NCBI GenBank assembly: GCA_903876875.1
Contig: CAIRBT010000052.1
Coordinates: forward strand, 1-32,970
Direction: 5' to 3'
Length of the DNA stretch: 32,970 bases
DNA from: an uncultured Geobacteraceae bacterium
Lineage (GTDB): Bacteria; Desulfobacterota; Desulfuromonadia; Geobacterales; Pseudopelobacteraceae
Shown here: one piece after another, positions 24,144 to 32,620 of the stretch
How positions within the stretch are numbered: the first letter of the stretch is position 1
Layout: each line of letters opens with the position of its first letter
Translations under genes and position numbers: made by a program
The notes under the pieces: model-generated
Database searches by the model: none
Told to the model about the DNA's origin: nothing
What the model saw: the letters and a program-made list of their open reading frames with translations, nothing else

Positions 24144-26756
24144 ATGGATTTTAACAAACTTACCCAGAAATCTCAGGAAGCCTTTACTGATGCACAAAAC
24201 AGGGCTGTTTCATTCGGCCATTTTGAAGTGGATTGTGAGCATCTGCTCTGGGCACTTCTTGAACAACATGAGGGGCTGGTTTCCCGCTTGTTACAACGCA
24301 TGGATATCATGCCGGAAGCCATCAAAAAAGAGGTTATTGGTGAACTGGAGCGTAAATCACGGGTCTCGGGACCGGGGGCAGAGACGGGGAAAATCTACGT
24401 TTCCCAGCGTCTCTCCCGCATACTGGTTACTGCTGAAACTGAGGCAAAGCGTCTTAAAGATGAATATGTATCGGTAGAACATCTCCTGATGGCACTATTA
24501 ACCGAGGGGGATAAAATACCCTCCGGGCGGATCCTCAAGCAGTTTGGCGTTACCCATGAACGATTTCTTAAAGCACTGACCGAAGTACGGGGCAGCCAGC
24601 GGGTGCAGAGTGCCAACCCGGAGGCGACCTATGAAGCGTTGGAAAAATATGGGCGCGATCTGGTTAAGATGGCGCAAACCGACAAATTGGATCCGGTCAT
24701 CGGACGGGATGATGAAGTTCGCCGGGTCATTCGGGTGCTGTCCCGCAAAACCAAAAATAATCCGGTGCTAATTGGCGAACCGGGAGTGGGTAAGACTGCC
24801 ATTGTGGAGGGGTTAGCCCAACGAATCGTCAGAGGTGATGTGCCGGAGGGGTTAAAAGATAAGATTATTTTCGCCCTTGATATGGGGGCTCTCATTGCCG
24901 GTGCCAAATATCGGGGGGAATTTGAGGAACGTCTCAAGGCGGTATTAAACGAGGTCAAAGAGGCCAACGGTCAGATTATCCTCTTTATTGATGAGCTGCA
25001 CACCATCGTCGGAGCCGGTAAGACTGAAGGCTCAATGGATGCGGGCAATATGCTCAAGCCCATGCTGGCGCGGGGAGAACTGCACTGCATTGGCGCAACA
25101 ACTCTGGACGAATATCGGCAGAATATCGAAAAAGATCCCGCCCTCGAACGTCGTTTTCAACCGGTACTGGTCGAACAACCAACGGTTGAGGATACCGTGT
25201 CGATCCTCAGGGGGCTCCGTGAGCGCTTTGAAGTTCACCATGGGGTCAGAATTCAGGACAATGCCCTGGTAGCTGCAGCCACCCTGTCAAACCGATACAT
25301 TACCGAACGGTTTTTACCTGACAAGGCCATCGACCTGGTGGATGAAGCCTGTGCCATGTTGCGCACCGAAATTGATTCACTCCCCTCGGAGCTTGATACC
25401 ATTTCACGGCGGGTCATGCAGCTGGAAATCGAAGAGGTGGCACTGAAGAAAGAAAAGGATAAGGCCAGTAAGGATCGTCTGGAAATCCTCCGTAAAGATC
25501 TTGCCGATGACCGTGAAAAAGCCTCGGCCATGCGGGCACGCTACGACTCGGAGAAAATTGCGATTCAGAGGGTTCAGGGACTGCGTGAGCAGCTTGAACG
25601 TACCCGTCGTGAAATAGAGCAGGCAGAACGTGCCGGCAACCTTGAGCAGGCTTCCCGCTTGAAATATTCCGAACTTCCCGGTCTTGAAACTGCCCTGAAG
25701 AATGAAGAGGCGGCACTGGATCAGAAGCAGGGGGGGCAGAAATTACTCCGGGAGGAAGTTACCGAGGATGAGATTGCGGAAATAGTGGCCCACTGGACCG
25801 GAATACCGGTACTGAGACTGGTGGAAGGAGAACGGGAAAAACTGCTCCGCCTGGAAAGTATCCTCCATGAGCGGGTTGTGGGGCAGGATGAGGCAGTACA
25901 GCTGGTTGCCGATGCCGTGCTGCGTGCCCGTTCCGGCATCAAGGATCCACGCCGCCCCATCGGTTCCTTTATCTTCCTTGGCCCGACCGGCGTCGGTAAA
26001 ACCGAACTGGCCAGAATGTTGGCAGAAGCTCTCTTTGACTCGGAAGAGAACATGGTGCGTATCGACATGTCGGAATATATGGAAAAGTTTGCCGTCTCCC
26101 GATTAATTGGTGCCCCCCCCGGTTACATTGGCTATGAAGAAGGGGGACAGTTAAGTGAAGCGGTCAGACGGAAACCGTACTGCGTATTACTCTTTGATGA
26201 AATTGAAAAAGCCCACCCAGATGTTTTCAATATACTGCTCCAGATTCTTGACGACGGCAGGGTCACTGACAGCCATGGCAGAACCGTTAATTTCAAAAAT
26301 ACCGTTATCATCATGACCTCAAACATCGGTGCCCCCCATCTGCTTGAAGGGATTACCAAGGATGGTGAAATCACAGAGAAGGCACGTACTACCGTCATGA
26401 ATGAACTGAAAACCTGCTTCAGGCCGGAATTTCTTAATCGGGTTGATGATATCGTGCTCTTTAAACCACTGCAACTGAATGAGGTAATTAAAATAGCCGA
26501 CATCCTCGCCAGCCAGCTCAAGATGCGCCTCAAAGAGCAACGAATCACCCTTGAAATCAGCAGAGCAGCCTTGGCTTTTGTGGCAACAGCGGGCTACGAC
26601 CCGGTCTACGGTGCCCGCCCCCTCAAGAGATACCTGCAACGTGAACTGGAAACCAAGGTGGCACGTGCCATTATTGCGGGGAAGGTCATGGAGGGGGGAA
26701 CATTGACAATTGATGTGGAGGGAGAAACACTTACCATGGAGAGTTCGGCTCCGTAA
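24144..26756 (+). CDS. clpB: ATP-dependent chaperone ClpB
   Basis: An 870-residue Hsp100 disaggregase, the usual length, from ATG 24144 (GGAAAGG upstream); a GTG at 24126 is possible. Domains: N-terminal Clp repeat domain (1-150), first AAA+ domain with GEPGVGKTA and LFIDELHT, middle coiled-coil domain (about 400-525, charged, [15 protein letters not shown]), second AAA+ domain with GPTGVGKTE and [15 protein letters not shown], and a C-terminal small domain. The middle domain separates ClpB from ClpA/C. It works with DnaK to rescue aggregated proteins. I see neither a CIRCE element nor a convincing heat-shock sigma promoter in front of it. Confidence 0.98.
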   Translation: MDFNKLTQKSQEAFTDAQNRAVSFGHFEVDCEHLLWALLEQHEGLVSRLLQRMDIMPEAIKKEVIGELERKSRVSGPGAETGKIYVSQRLSRILVTAETEAKRLKDEYVSVEHLLMALLTEGDKIPSGRILKQFGVTHERFLKALTEVRGSQRVQSANPEATYEALEKYGRDLVKMAQTDKLDPVIGRDDEVRRVIRVLSRKTKNNPVLIGEPGVGKTAIVEGLAQRIVRGDVPEGLKDKIIFALDMGALIAGAKYRGEFEERLKAVLNEVKEANGQIILFIDELHTIVGAGKTEGSMDAGNMLKPMLARGELHCIGATTLDEYRQNIEKDPALERRFQPVLVEQPTVEDTVSILRGLRERFEVHHGVRIQDNALVAAATLSNRYITERFLPDKAIDLVDEACAMLRTEIDSLPSELDTISRRVMQLEIEEVALKKEKDKASKDRLEILRKDLADDREKASAMRARYDSEKIAIQRVQGLREQLERTRREIEQAERAGNLEQASRLKYSELPGLETALKNEEAALDQKQGGQKLLREEVTEDEIAEIVAHWTGIPVLRLVEGEREKLLRLESILHERVVGQDEAVQLVADAVLRARSGIKDPRRPIGSFIFLGPTGVGKTELARMLAEALFDSEENMVRIDMSEYMEKFAVSRLIGAPPGYIGYEEGGQLSEAVRRKPYCVLLFDEIEKAHPDVFNILLQILDDGRVTDSHGRTVNFKNTVIIMTSNIGAPHLLEGITKDGEITEKARTTVMNELKTCFRPEFLNRVDDIVLFKPLQLNEVIKIADILASQLKMRLKEQRITLEISRAALAFVATAGYDPVYGARPLKRYLQRELETKVARAIIAGKVMEGGTLTIDVEGETLTMESSAP

Positions 26757-26799
26757 AGTGATTTCCACCAAACGGGGGGAGGAAATGTAGCATGATAAA

Positions 26800-26834
26800 A
26801 CAACGGGCCTCCATCTGGGAGGCCCGTTGTTTTT
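26800..26834. terminator. Bidirectional rho-independent terminator
   Basis: A perfect 13-bp stem (ACAACGGGCCTCC at 26800-26812, complement at 26818-26830) with a five-base loop is followed by TTTTT on the plus strand, and by TTTT on the minus strand. It ends both clpB and the convergent aminotransferase gene. Confidence 0.92.
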
Positions 26835-26858
26835 GTTACGGAGTGATTACTGATTACA

Positions 26859-28163
26859 TTAAGCGAAATCCAGCACACCCTGATAGATGATATCAAACAA
26901 TTCCTGAATATTTTCTTCTGCAATGCAGGAAAAGGCGATACGCAGATCGGTTTTGTTGATGGATATGGCACCGACACCATAGGCATCTAGTAGATGTACC
27001 CGCAGTTTTTCAGCGTCAACCGTCTTCAACTTCAGACACATGAAGTAACCTGAGTTAAAAGGATAATAATCCCACGCTGCCTCATACTTATCGCTGTTGA
27101 GAACTGCTTTAGTCTTCAGGGCACGCCCTTTCATGACCTGGAACTTTTCTTCTTTCTGGGCGAGAAACTGGGGTGAGCGGAGTGCTTCAATGACAAACGT
27201 CTGTGACGGATGGGGACAGTTTGATATACGCGCCCGGATGATACCCATGGTTTTCTTTTCGAGGGCGGTCATGACCGGAGCATTCTCCGTGGCGCTGCCG
27301 TCGGCAAAGGTAATGAAGCCGGTGCGGAATCCCCAGACAAACTCTTCTTTGGTGGCACCATCCAGCTTAACCGCCAGAATACGGGGGTGCAGGTTTGCCA
27401 ATTTACCGAACAGGGATTCTTTCAGGCTGTCTTCGTAGAAGAGACCAAAATAGGCATCATCGGAGATTGCGACGATATTGCAACCAGCTTCAGCAACTTC
27501 CTTGATCGCGGCGACAATGGCATCACCTTCGGCAACAGTCGGAGTGTAACCACTCGGGTTATTGGGGAAGTTCAGCAGAACAACGGCTTTCCCCTTCTCA
27601 GCAGCACTCTTTTTCAAGGTATCTTTGAACGCAGCGACGTCATAGCCACCGTCAGCGGTGAAGGTTGGATGCTTCTTGACAACGGCACCACTACAGGTAC
27701 CAAAGGTTAGGTTATAGTTGCCCCACAGCATATCGGGCAGAATCAGGTGATCCCCGTCGTCAATGAAGAGATCCGATGCTATGGAGAGACCATGGGTCAA
27801 GGCGTTGGTGACCACCGGGTTACTGAAATGTTTCCCCTGTTGACTGGGGTTTTCACGGAGCATTTTTTCCCGCCAGAGGGAACGTAATTCCGGTTTTCCG
27901 GCAGGGGGGGCATAGGGGTATATATCCTTCGGATCGAAGCCGGACAGCTTGTCCTGAATACATTGCAGAAACATGGGGCCGCCATTTTCGGTGGCAATGC
28001 CGATAGTGGCATTATACTTATGAGCCTTGTCCTTTGCTTCTGCCGACTGGGTCAAAATTCCCTTGGGAAAGAAAAGGTTTTTGCCAAGGTCAGAGAGCAT
28101 CTCCAGTACATGGGGGCTGTTTTGTGCTAAAAGATCGTTAAGTTCCTGTGCCAATGGGTTCAT
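26859..28163 (-). CDS. Class I/II pyridoxal-phosphate aminotransferase
   Basis: A 434-residue aminotransferase from ATG 28163, with GGAGGAAATC upstream. Fold-type I motifs are visible: the cofactor-binding Asn in LLNFPNNPSGYTP, the Asp/Tyr pair in ISDDAYFGLFY, and the C-terminal RIAFSCI where the arginine should bind the substrate carboxylate. The lysine forming the Schiff base is expected in ILAVKLDGATKEEFVWGFRTGFI. The long N-terminus and the wide gaps differ from AspC/TyrB; the amino acid used cannot be stated. It appears monocistronic, with a promoter and palindrome upstream and a shared terminator downstream. Confidence 0.88.
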   Translation of the reverse strand: MNPLAQELNDLLAQNSPHVLEMLSDLGKNLFFPKGILTQSAEAKDKAHKYNATIGIATENGGPMFLQCIQDKLSGFDPKDIYPYAPPAGKPELRSLWREKMLRENPSQQGKHFSNPVVTNALTHGLSIASDLFIDDGDHLILPDMLWGNYNLTFGTCSGAVVKKHPTFTADGGYDVAAFKDTLKKSAAEKGKAVVLLNFPNNPSGYTPTVAEGDAIVAAIKEVAEAGCNIVAISDDAYFGLFYEDSLKESLFGKLANLHPRILAVKLDGATKEEFVWGFRTGFITFADGSATENAPVMTALEKKTMGIIRARISNCPHPSQTFVIEALRSPQFLAQKEEKFQVMKGRALKTKAVLNSDKYEAAWDYYPFNSGYFMCLKLKTVDAEKLRVHLLDAYGVGAISINKTDLRIAFSCIAEENIQELFDIIYQGVLDFA

Positions 28164-28214
28164 GATTTCCTCCAGAAGTTATATCGTGACAGACATTCAT
28201 ACTATAATTGATCA

Positions 28215-28243
28215 GTAGAACAGTACCTGTTCCCTTTTGTCAA
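28215..28243 (-). promoter_or_regulatory. Promoter with overlapping GAACAG-TAC-CTGTTC palindrome, aminotransferase gene
   Basis: On the minus strand, TTGACA (28243-28238) and TTCTAC (28220-28215) are 17 bases apart. A perfect palindrome GAACAG-TAC-CTGTTC (28218-28232) lies over the -10 and spacer, where a bound repressor would block transcription. The factor is unknown. Confidence 0.45.
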
Positions 28244-28273
28244 TAGAGAAATTCCGGTCAAGCATTTTTGTAG

Positions 28274-28702
28274 CTATTTCCGACAGGAAATACACAGTCC
28301 GTACAATTCAAGTTTGTGATTTTTAATCAGAAAGCCGTGACGCGCGGCGATTTCTTCCTGAAGCTTTTCAATGGTAGCGTTTTCAAACTCCACGATGGAG
28401 TTACAGGAGGTACAGACCAGATGGTCATGGTGTTCACCGGCAGTGGTCTGCTCATAGCGGGTCTGCCCGTCGTGAAGATGTATTTCTCGGGCGATCCCCG
28501 CTTCGGCAAAAAGCTTGAGTGTCCGGTATACCGTAGCATGACCGATGCCCGGATTACTCTGCTTGATCTTGAGATACAGCTCCTCAACACTACTATGTTG
28601 ATGAGTGGAAAGGAATACATCCAGTATGATATCCCGCTGCCGGGTTGAACGTAACCCCTGTGCTGACGCAAAATGTTCAAACAGCCGTTTTTTTTCAAGC
28701 AC
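28274..28702 (-). CDS. fur: Fur-family transcriptional regulator
   Basis: A 142-residue regulator beginning at GTG 28702 with GGGGA about eight bases upstream; no ATG fits the conserved N-terminus. The winged helix contains LRSTRQRDIILDVFLSTHQHSSVEELYLKI and the recognition helix HATVYRTLKLF. Metal sites are the HHDH cluster (His91, His92, His94) and two structural zinc pairs, CTSC (97, 100) and CISC (137, 140). It is nearer to Fur than to Zur or PerR in length and layout, but subtype is not certain. It represses target genes with bound metal. The gene follows the DUF815 ATPase by 66 bp on the same strand. Confidence 0.9.
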   Translation of the reverse strand: MLEKKRLFEHFASAQGLRSTRQRDIILDVFLSTHQHSSVEELYLKIKQSNPGIGHATVYRTLKLFAEAGIAREIHLHDGQTRYEQTTAGEHHDHLVCTSCNSIVEFENATIEKLQEEIAARHGFLIKNHKLELYGLCISCRK

Positions 28703-28768
28703 GTTTCACGTCCCCGATATTCTTGAATCTCGTTACATAACCGACAGGTTTTGCAATGATGTGCTCTC

Positions 28769-29662
28769 TTACCCTTTTTGCAGAGACAGGAGGTATCTCC
28801 CCACCCAGTTTTTAGCGAATTGATAGGCGGTCCGACCACAGCGTTTACTCTTATCGTGGGACCACTGGATCGCATCATTCTCGATATCTGCACTCCAGGG
28901 GATGTTAACTTTACAGAGCAGACTTTCCTTTTCCACATTGAGGCGAACCGCATCAAGGTAACGATCCTGGGAAAAGGCGTAGAAAGCGACCCAGATACCA
29001 AAACGGTCAGAAAGAGAGACCTTTTCTTCCATGGCCTCACTCTGCTGCAACTCTCCCTTAACGAATTTGCCACCAAGATGGTCGGATTCATACTCCGGCA
29101 GGAGGTGGCGCCGGTTGGAAGTCACGTATATAAGGACATTTTCCGGTGCCGAATAGACCGAGCCATCGAGGGCACTTTTGAGCATTTTATAACTCAGTTC
29201 CCCCACTTCAAAGGTCAAATCATCGCAGAGCAGGATGAACCGGTACGGTTGATTCTCCACGGCGGTGAAGATCTCCGACAGATAGATCAGGTCTTCTTTT
29301 TCTACTTGAATAAACCGGAGCCCCTGGGGTGAAAATTCATTGAGCAGTGCTTTAACGATCGACGACTTACCGGAGCCACGGGAACCCCAGAGCAGAGCAT
29401 TATTGGCCGGCAGACCGGCAAGAAACTGGCGGGTATTACTGACCATGATCTCTTTCTGCTCATCCACCCCAAGCAGCTCGCTCAGACGGGTTGTGTCGGT
29501 GACCCGCACCGGCTCCAGATAGCCGGAAAAAGAGTGACGGCGCCAGTTGGCAGCAGCACAACGCTCCCAATCAATGGGGGCAACGGCTTTGGGTAACAAC
29601 ATTTCAACGGAACCGAGGACGCGTTCTAACTGAGCCACAACTTCAGGTTTTAAATTAAACAT
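28769..29662 (-). CDS. DUF815-family AAA ATPase
   Basis: A 297-residue ATPase from ATG 29662. Walker A is LLWGSRGSGKSS, Walker B FILLCDDLTFE, and a sensor-like stretch LIYVTSNRRHLLPE follows. The core ANNALLWGSRGSGKSSIVKALL together with YSAPENVLIYVTSNRRHLLPEY is the DUF815 signature. The family is widespread in proteobacteria, and its role is unknown. Upstream (29663-29872) is the divergent metF gene. Downstream lies fur, possibly on the same transcript. Confidence 0.85.
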   Translation of the reverse strand: MFNLKPEVVAQLERVLGSVEMLLPKAVAPIDWERCAAANWRRHSFSGYLEPVRVTDTTRLSELLGVDEQKEIMVSNTRQFLAGLPANNALLWGSRGSGKSSIVKALLNEFSPQGLRFIQVEKEDLIYLSEIFTAVENQPYRFILLCDDLTFEVGELSYKMLKSALDGSVYSAPENVLIYVTSNRRHLLPEYESDHLGGKFVKGELQQSEAMEEKVSLSDRFGIWVAFYAFSQDRYLDAVRLNVEKESLLCKVNIPWSADIENDAIQWSHDKSKRCGRTAYQFAKNWVGRYLLSLQKG

Positions 29663-29872
29663 GGTAGATACTCATTTCTTTTTATGGTGGGGATTCGCAT
29701 TCACATGTATGCCGCTCAGGGCTAACTAGCTGGGAAAAAAGCTGAATATAAATTCTCTGTATACGTCATCCAGGCACTTCCTGTCAAATAATAAATACCA
29801 TCTGCAACTTTGTATTGCTTTTTATAACATTTTTTATATACAAGGAAGATGAATATTTAATCGGGGAGCTGT

Positions 29873-30748
29873 ATGAACATTATCGACTTAATTAAAAAGA
29901 GTGGTCAATTTATTTCACTGGAGTTTTTTCCCCCAAAATCACGGGAGGATTGGCCCGTTTTTTTCAAAACTGTGGCACGATTGGCCACACTTAAACCACT
30001 TTTTGCCTCAGTAACCTACGGAGCAGGTGGCAGTACCACTGCCGATTCACTGGAAATTGTTACCAGGTTGCAAAACGATTACCAGCTCGAAACCATGGCA
30101 CACCTGACCTGCATCGGTTCTACCCCTGATGATATACACCGGTTTCTGACGTCATTGTCCGCTGCCGGTGTGAATAACGTCCTGGCACTGCGGGGTGACC
30201 TCCCCCAGGATCAGAGCGACACACCAAAGCTGGTAACATCCTTGCAGCATGGTTCAGATCTGGTGGCATTGATTAAACAGTCCTTTCCCGACATGGGGAT
30301 TTGTGCCGCAGGTTACCCGGAAGTTCACCCTGAGGCCACCACAGCAGAAGCCGATCATGCCTACCTGAAACTGAAAATGGACAATGGAGCCGACTGCGCA
30401 ATAACCCAGCTCTTTTTTGATAACAATCTGTTCCATGCTTTTGTACAGCAGGCACGGCAGGCCGGCATCACCAAACCGATTATCCCCGGCATCCTGCCGG
30501 TAGTAAGCTTGAAAGTCATCAAGCGGATCATCTCGCTGTGCGGTGCCACCATACCGGAGGATTTTCTGGCAGAACTGGAAGAGGCGGATCGTACCGGAGG
30601 AGCAGCGGCGGTTCAAAAAATCGGCATTGCCCATGCCCGCACCCAGATACGGGAACTGCTGGCATCCGGTGTTCCCGGGGTGCATATCTACACATTAAAC
30701 AGGGCTGAAGTGGTCTTTGAACTTGTGGAAGGAATAGAATTGTCGTAG
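29873..30748 (+). CDS. metF: 5,10-methylenetetrahydrofolate reductase
   Basis: A 291-residue MetF with ATG 29873 after GGGGAG. It reduces methylene-THF to methyl-THF for methionine synthesis, and in anaerobes also for one-carbon carbonyl pathways. Conserved features are SLEFFPPKS with catalytic Glu17, FASVTYGAGGSTTADSLEIV, the folate-site aspartate in VLALRGDLP, YLKLKMDNGADCAITQLFFDN and GILPV. The 210-bp divergent region upstream has a T-rich stretch ending in TATATA, but I cannot pick a firm promoter. The transcript end runs into the tandem palindromes. Confidence 0.96.
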   Translation: MNIIDLIKKSGQFISLEFFPPKSREDWPVFFKTVARLATLKPLFASVTYGAGGSTTADSLEIVTRLQNDYQLETMAHLTCIGSTPDDIHRFLTSLSAAGVNNVLALRGDLPQDQSDTPKLVTSLQHGSDLVALIKQSFPDMGICAAGYPEVHPEATTAEADHAYLKLKMDNGADCAITQLFFDNNLFHAFVQQARQAGITKPIIPGILPVVSLKVIKRIISLCGATIPEDFLAELEEADRTGGAAAVQKIGIAHARTQIRELLASGVPGVHIYTLNRAEVVFELVEGIELS

Positions 30749-30766
30749 CAACATGAAAATGAACCC

Positions 30767-30890
30767 GTAGAGACGCAATATCTTGCGTCTCTACCGTCAA
30801 TTATACCGGCACCTGTAGAGACGCAAAATATTGCGTCTCTACCATCAATTGTACCGGCACCCGCAGAGACGCAAAATATTGCGTCTCTAC
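30767..30890. repeat. Three palindromic repeats with 48-bp period (GTAGAGACGCAA family)
   Basis: Three copies of a 28-base palindrome lie at 30767-30794, 30815-30842 and 30863-30890. The stem is GTAGAGACGCAA paired with its complement around a 4-base loop (TATC or AATA). The copies are spaced exactly 48 bp, and the 20-base spacers (consensus CRTCAATTRTACCGGCACCY) are also near-identical, so this is a tandem array of one 48-bp unit. The third copy has one arm mismatch (GCAG). It separates the convergent metF and UPF0260 genes and may terminate or stabilise their transcripts. Confidence 0.9.
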
Positions 30891-30893
30891 CAT

Positions 30894-31154
30894 CTAATGT
30901 ACTTTATACCCACAATTTCGGGGTAACCAGTGCAGTGACTGCACCAATTCCGGTGTTAATTTTATACATTCGGGATTAATTTCAAATCTTCTATCGAAGA
31001 TTTTGCACGTCCGGCTATGGATATCAAGAAATCGACAGGCGGTTTGGGTATAAAAAATGTTTCCCCGCTCATCTTCAATCTTTTCAAAACAGCAACTGCC
31101 ACACTGATTGCAGAGATTGTCCCATTCCGTATCCTCAGTCCCCTTATCAGACAT
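30894..31154 (-). CDS. UPF0260/YkgJ-type cysteine-cluster protein, possibly C-terminally shortened
   Basis: An 86-residue protein from ATG 31154, just after the S1-protein stop. It carries eight cysteines (15, 18, 21, 22, 40, 50, 63, 81) in the UPF0260 (YcgN) order: WDNLCNQCGSCC, YTQTACRFLD, RTCKIF and PECIKLTPELVQSLHWLPRNCGYK. The family probably binds zinc or an iron-sulfur cluster; role unknown. E. coli YcgN is roughly 150 residues and continues after the equivalent of CGYK, whereas this protein ends there, three bases from the repeat array. It follows the S1 gene by 3 bp and is co-transcribed with it. Confidence 0.8.
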   Translation of the reverse strand: MSDKGTEDTEWDNLCNQCGSCCFEKIEDERGNIFYTQTACRFLDIHSRTCKIFDRRFEINPECIKLTPELVQSLHWLPRNCGYKVH

Positions 31155-31157
31155 CGG

Positions 31158-32387
31158 TTATTTCTTCCCTCTCTGCTGTTTTGGTCGTATCATATCGGCC
31201 AGAGTACCCATACCCTGTGACACACCATCGGACTGACGGCGGAATTCGGTCATGGTCGCCTCCTCTTCAGCCGCAGCACGGGCAGGCCCGGCGAGAGCCA
31301 GGGATATCCGTCGGCTTGTCCGGTCAATACTCTCAATTTTAACTTCGATCTGCTCCCCTTCTTTTACCACCTCACGGGGGTGATTAATGCGCTTGCCAGA
31401 ACCGAGTTTAGAGATATGCAATAAGCCGTCTATGCCATCATCCAGGGTCACAAAGGCTCCAAAGGTATCAAGACGCGCAACGGTACCGACCTGGAATGAT
31501 CCTTCGGGAAAACGCTCGGCAGCCTGCAACCAGGGGTCACCCAGGGTATCTTTGATACTAAGAGAAATACGCTCCTTTTCCCGATCTATTGCTTTAACCA
31601 AAACTTTAATTACCTGCCCTACTGATAAGATATCGTTTATATTTTTAACCCTTGACCAGGCAATCTCAGACACCGGAATCAACCCTTCCAAACCACCGAT
31701 ATCGACAAAGGCACCATACTCCTGAATAGAAGTGACAGTTCCCGAGACAATGCTCCCTTCGCTTACCCCGGCATACGCCTCTTCCTTCAGGCGTTGCTGT
31801 TCCTCCTCCAAGAGTACCCGGCGGGAAACGACAATATTGCGGCCGTTTTCGCCATACTGACTGATGCGGAAGGTTAAACGGGTTCCAATAAGGGCTTCCG
31901 GATTTTCGATGCGACGCAGGGCTATTTGTGAAAAGGGACAAAAAGCACGGGAGGTTCCGCCAAGCTTAATTTCATACCCCCCCTTAATCTCCTTTTCAAC
32001 CACACCTTCGACTGGTACTCCCGCCTGCCATGCCTGCTCAAGCTGACCATTCCCCGAGGCAGCACCACCGATACGGGTGGTAAAACGCATCTCTCCATGG
32101 CTCGATGAAAGGAAATAAGCCGAGATGACATCCCCTTCCTTAACGGTCAGATTACCATCAATATCAAGGAATTCTTTCCGTTCAATAACCCCCTCCCCCT
32201 TCAAACCGGTGTCCATGAAGATCCATTCGGCAGAGATTTTAAGCACACTGCCGGATAATTTCTGACCCGGTTCTAACCAACTTTTCCGCTCTTTGGAACT
32301 CTGTTCAAACAGATCGGCAAAGCTCTCTTCTTCGATTTCAGCAACAATTTCAGTACCTTCATTCTCTCTGTCAAGCATATCAGTCAT
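31158..32387 (-). CDS. S1 RNA-binding domain protein (ribosomal protein S1-like)
   Basis: A 409-residue protein from ATG 32387 with GGAG 11 bases upstream. It has four S1 domains: about 41-110 (GQKLSGSVLKISAEWIFMDTGLKGEGVI), 124-192 (VEGVVEKEIKGGYEIKLGG), 209-277 (VSGTVTSIQEYGAFVDIGGLEGLIP) and 294-365 (VGTVARLDTFGAFVTLDDGIDGLLHISKLG). Four domains and a 409-residue length differ from the six-domain ~550-residue S1 of proteobacteria, so it is likely an additional S1-like protein, perhaps in mRNA binding or translation. The third and fourth domains are the most canonical. The C-terminal 40 residues are charged and unstructured. Confidence 0.85.
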   Translation of the reverse strand: MTDMLDRENEGTEIVAEIEEESFADLFEQSSKERKSWLEPGQKLSGSVLKISAEWIFMDTGLKGEGVIERKEFLDIDGNLTVKEGDVISAYFLSSSHGEMRFTTRIGGAASGNGQLEQAWQAGVPVEGVVEKEIKGGYEIKLGGTSRAFCPFSQIALRRIENPEALIGTRLTFRISQYGENGRNIVVSRRVLLEEEQQRLKEEAYAGVSEGSIVSGTVTSIQEYGAFVDIGGLEGLIPVSEIAWSRVKNINDILSVGQVIKVLVKAIDREKERISLSIKDTLGDPWLQAAERFPEGSFQVGTVARLDTFGAFVTLDDGIDGLLHISKLGSGKRINHPREVVKEGEQIEVKIESIDRTSRRISLALAGPARAAAEEEATMTEFRRQSDGVSQGMGTLADMIRPKQQRGKK

Positions 32388-32529
32388 AAGCGTATGGACT
32401 CCTCATTTCAGATTATTGTGAGACAATACCATAAAGATAGCAATTTGTAATTGACTAAGATTATTTCGCACGACAAAGCCGAAACATTTTGTGGATTACC
32501 GCCACCCCATCCACCATTCAGTAAAAATA

Positions 32530-32558
32530 TTGACTTTATTTAGACAGTCTCTTAAACT
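32530..32558 (+). promoter_or_regulatory. Sigma-70 promoter for the membrane sensor gene
   Basis: TTGACT (32530-32535), a 17-base spacer and TAAACT (32553-32558) lie 62 bases ahead of ATG 32621. The remainder of 32388-32529 holds the divergent S1-gene leader and no gene. Confidence 0.6.
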
Positions 32559-32620
32559 GTATACATAAAAATTATTTTACACTTTTCAGAATCTAGCTAT
32601 ACCGTTAAAGGGAGTATGAC

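Noticed and set aside
28218-28232. LexA (SOS) box
   Set aside because: Spacing GAAC-N7-GTTC does not match the Gram-positive type (N4), and CTGT/ACAG are in the wrong order for the E. coli type.
28327-29091. 254-residue minus-strand frame across fur and DUF815
   Set aside because: It is a different frame of two clearly coding genes, with arginine/serine-rich nonsense content.
30767-30890. CRISPR array
   Set aside because: The spacers are near-identical copies, the repeats are nearly perfect palindromes, there are only three units, and no cas gene is near.
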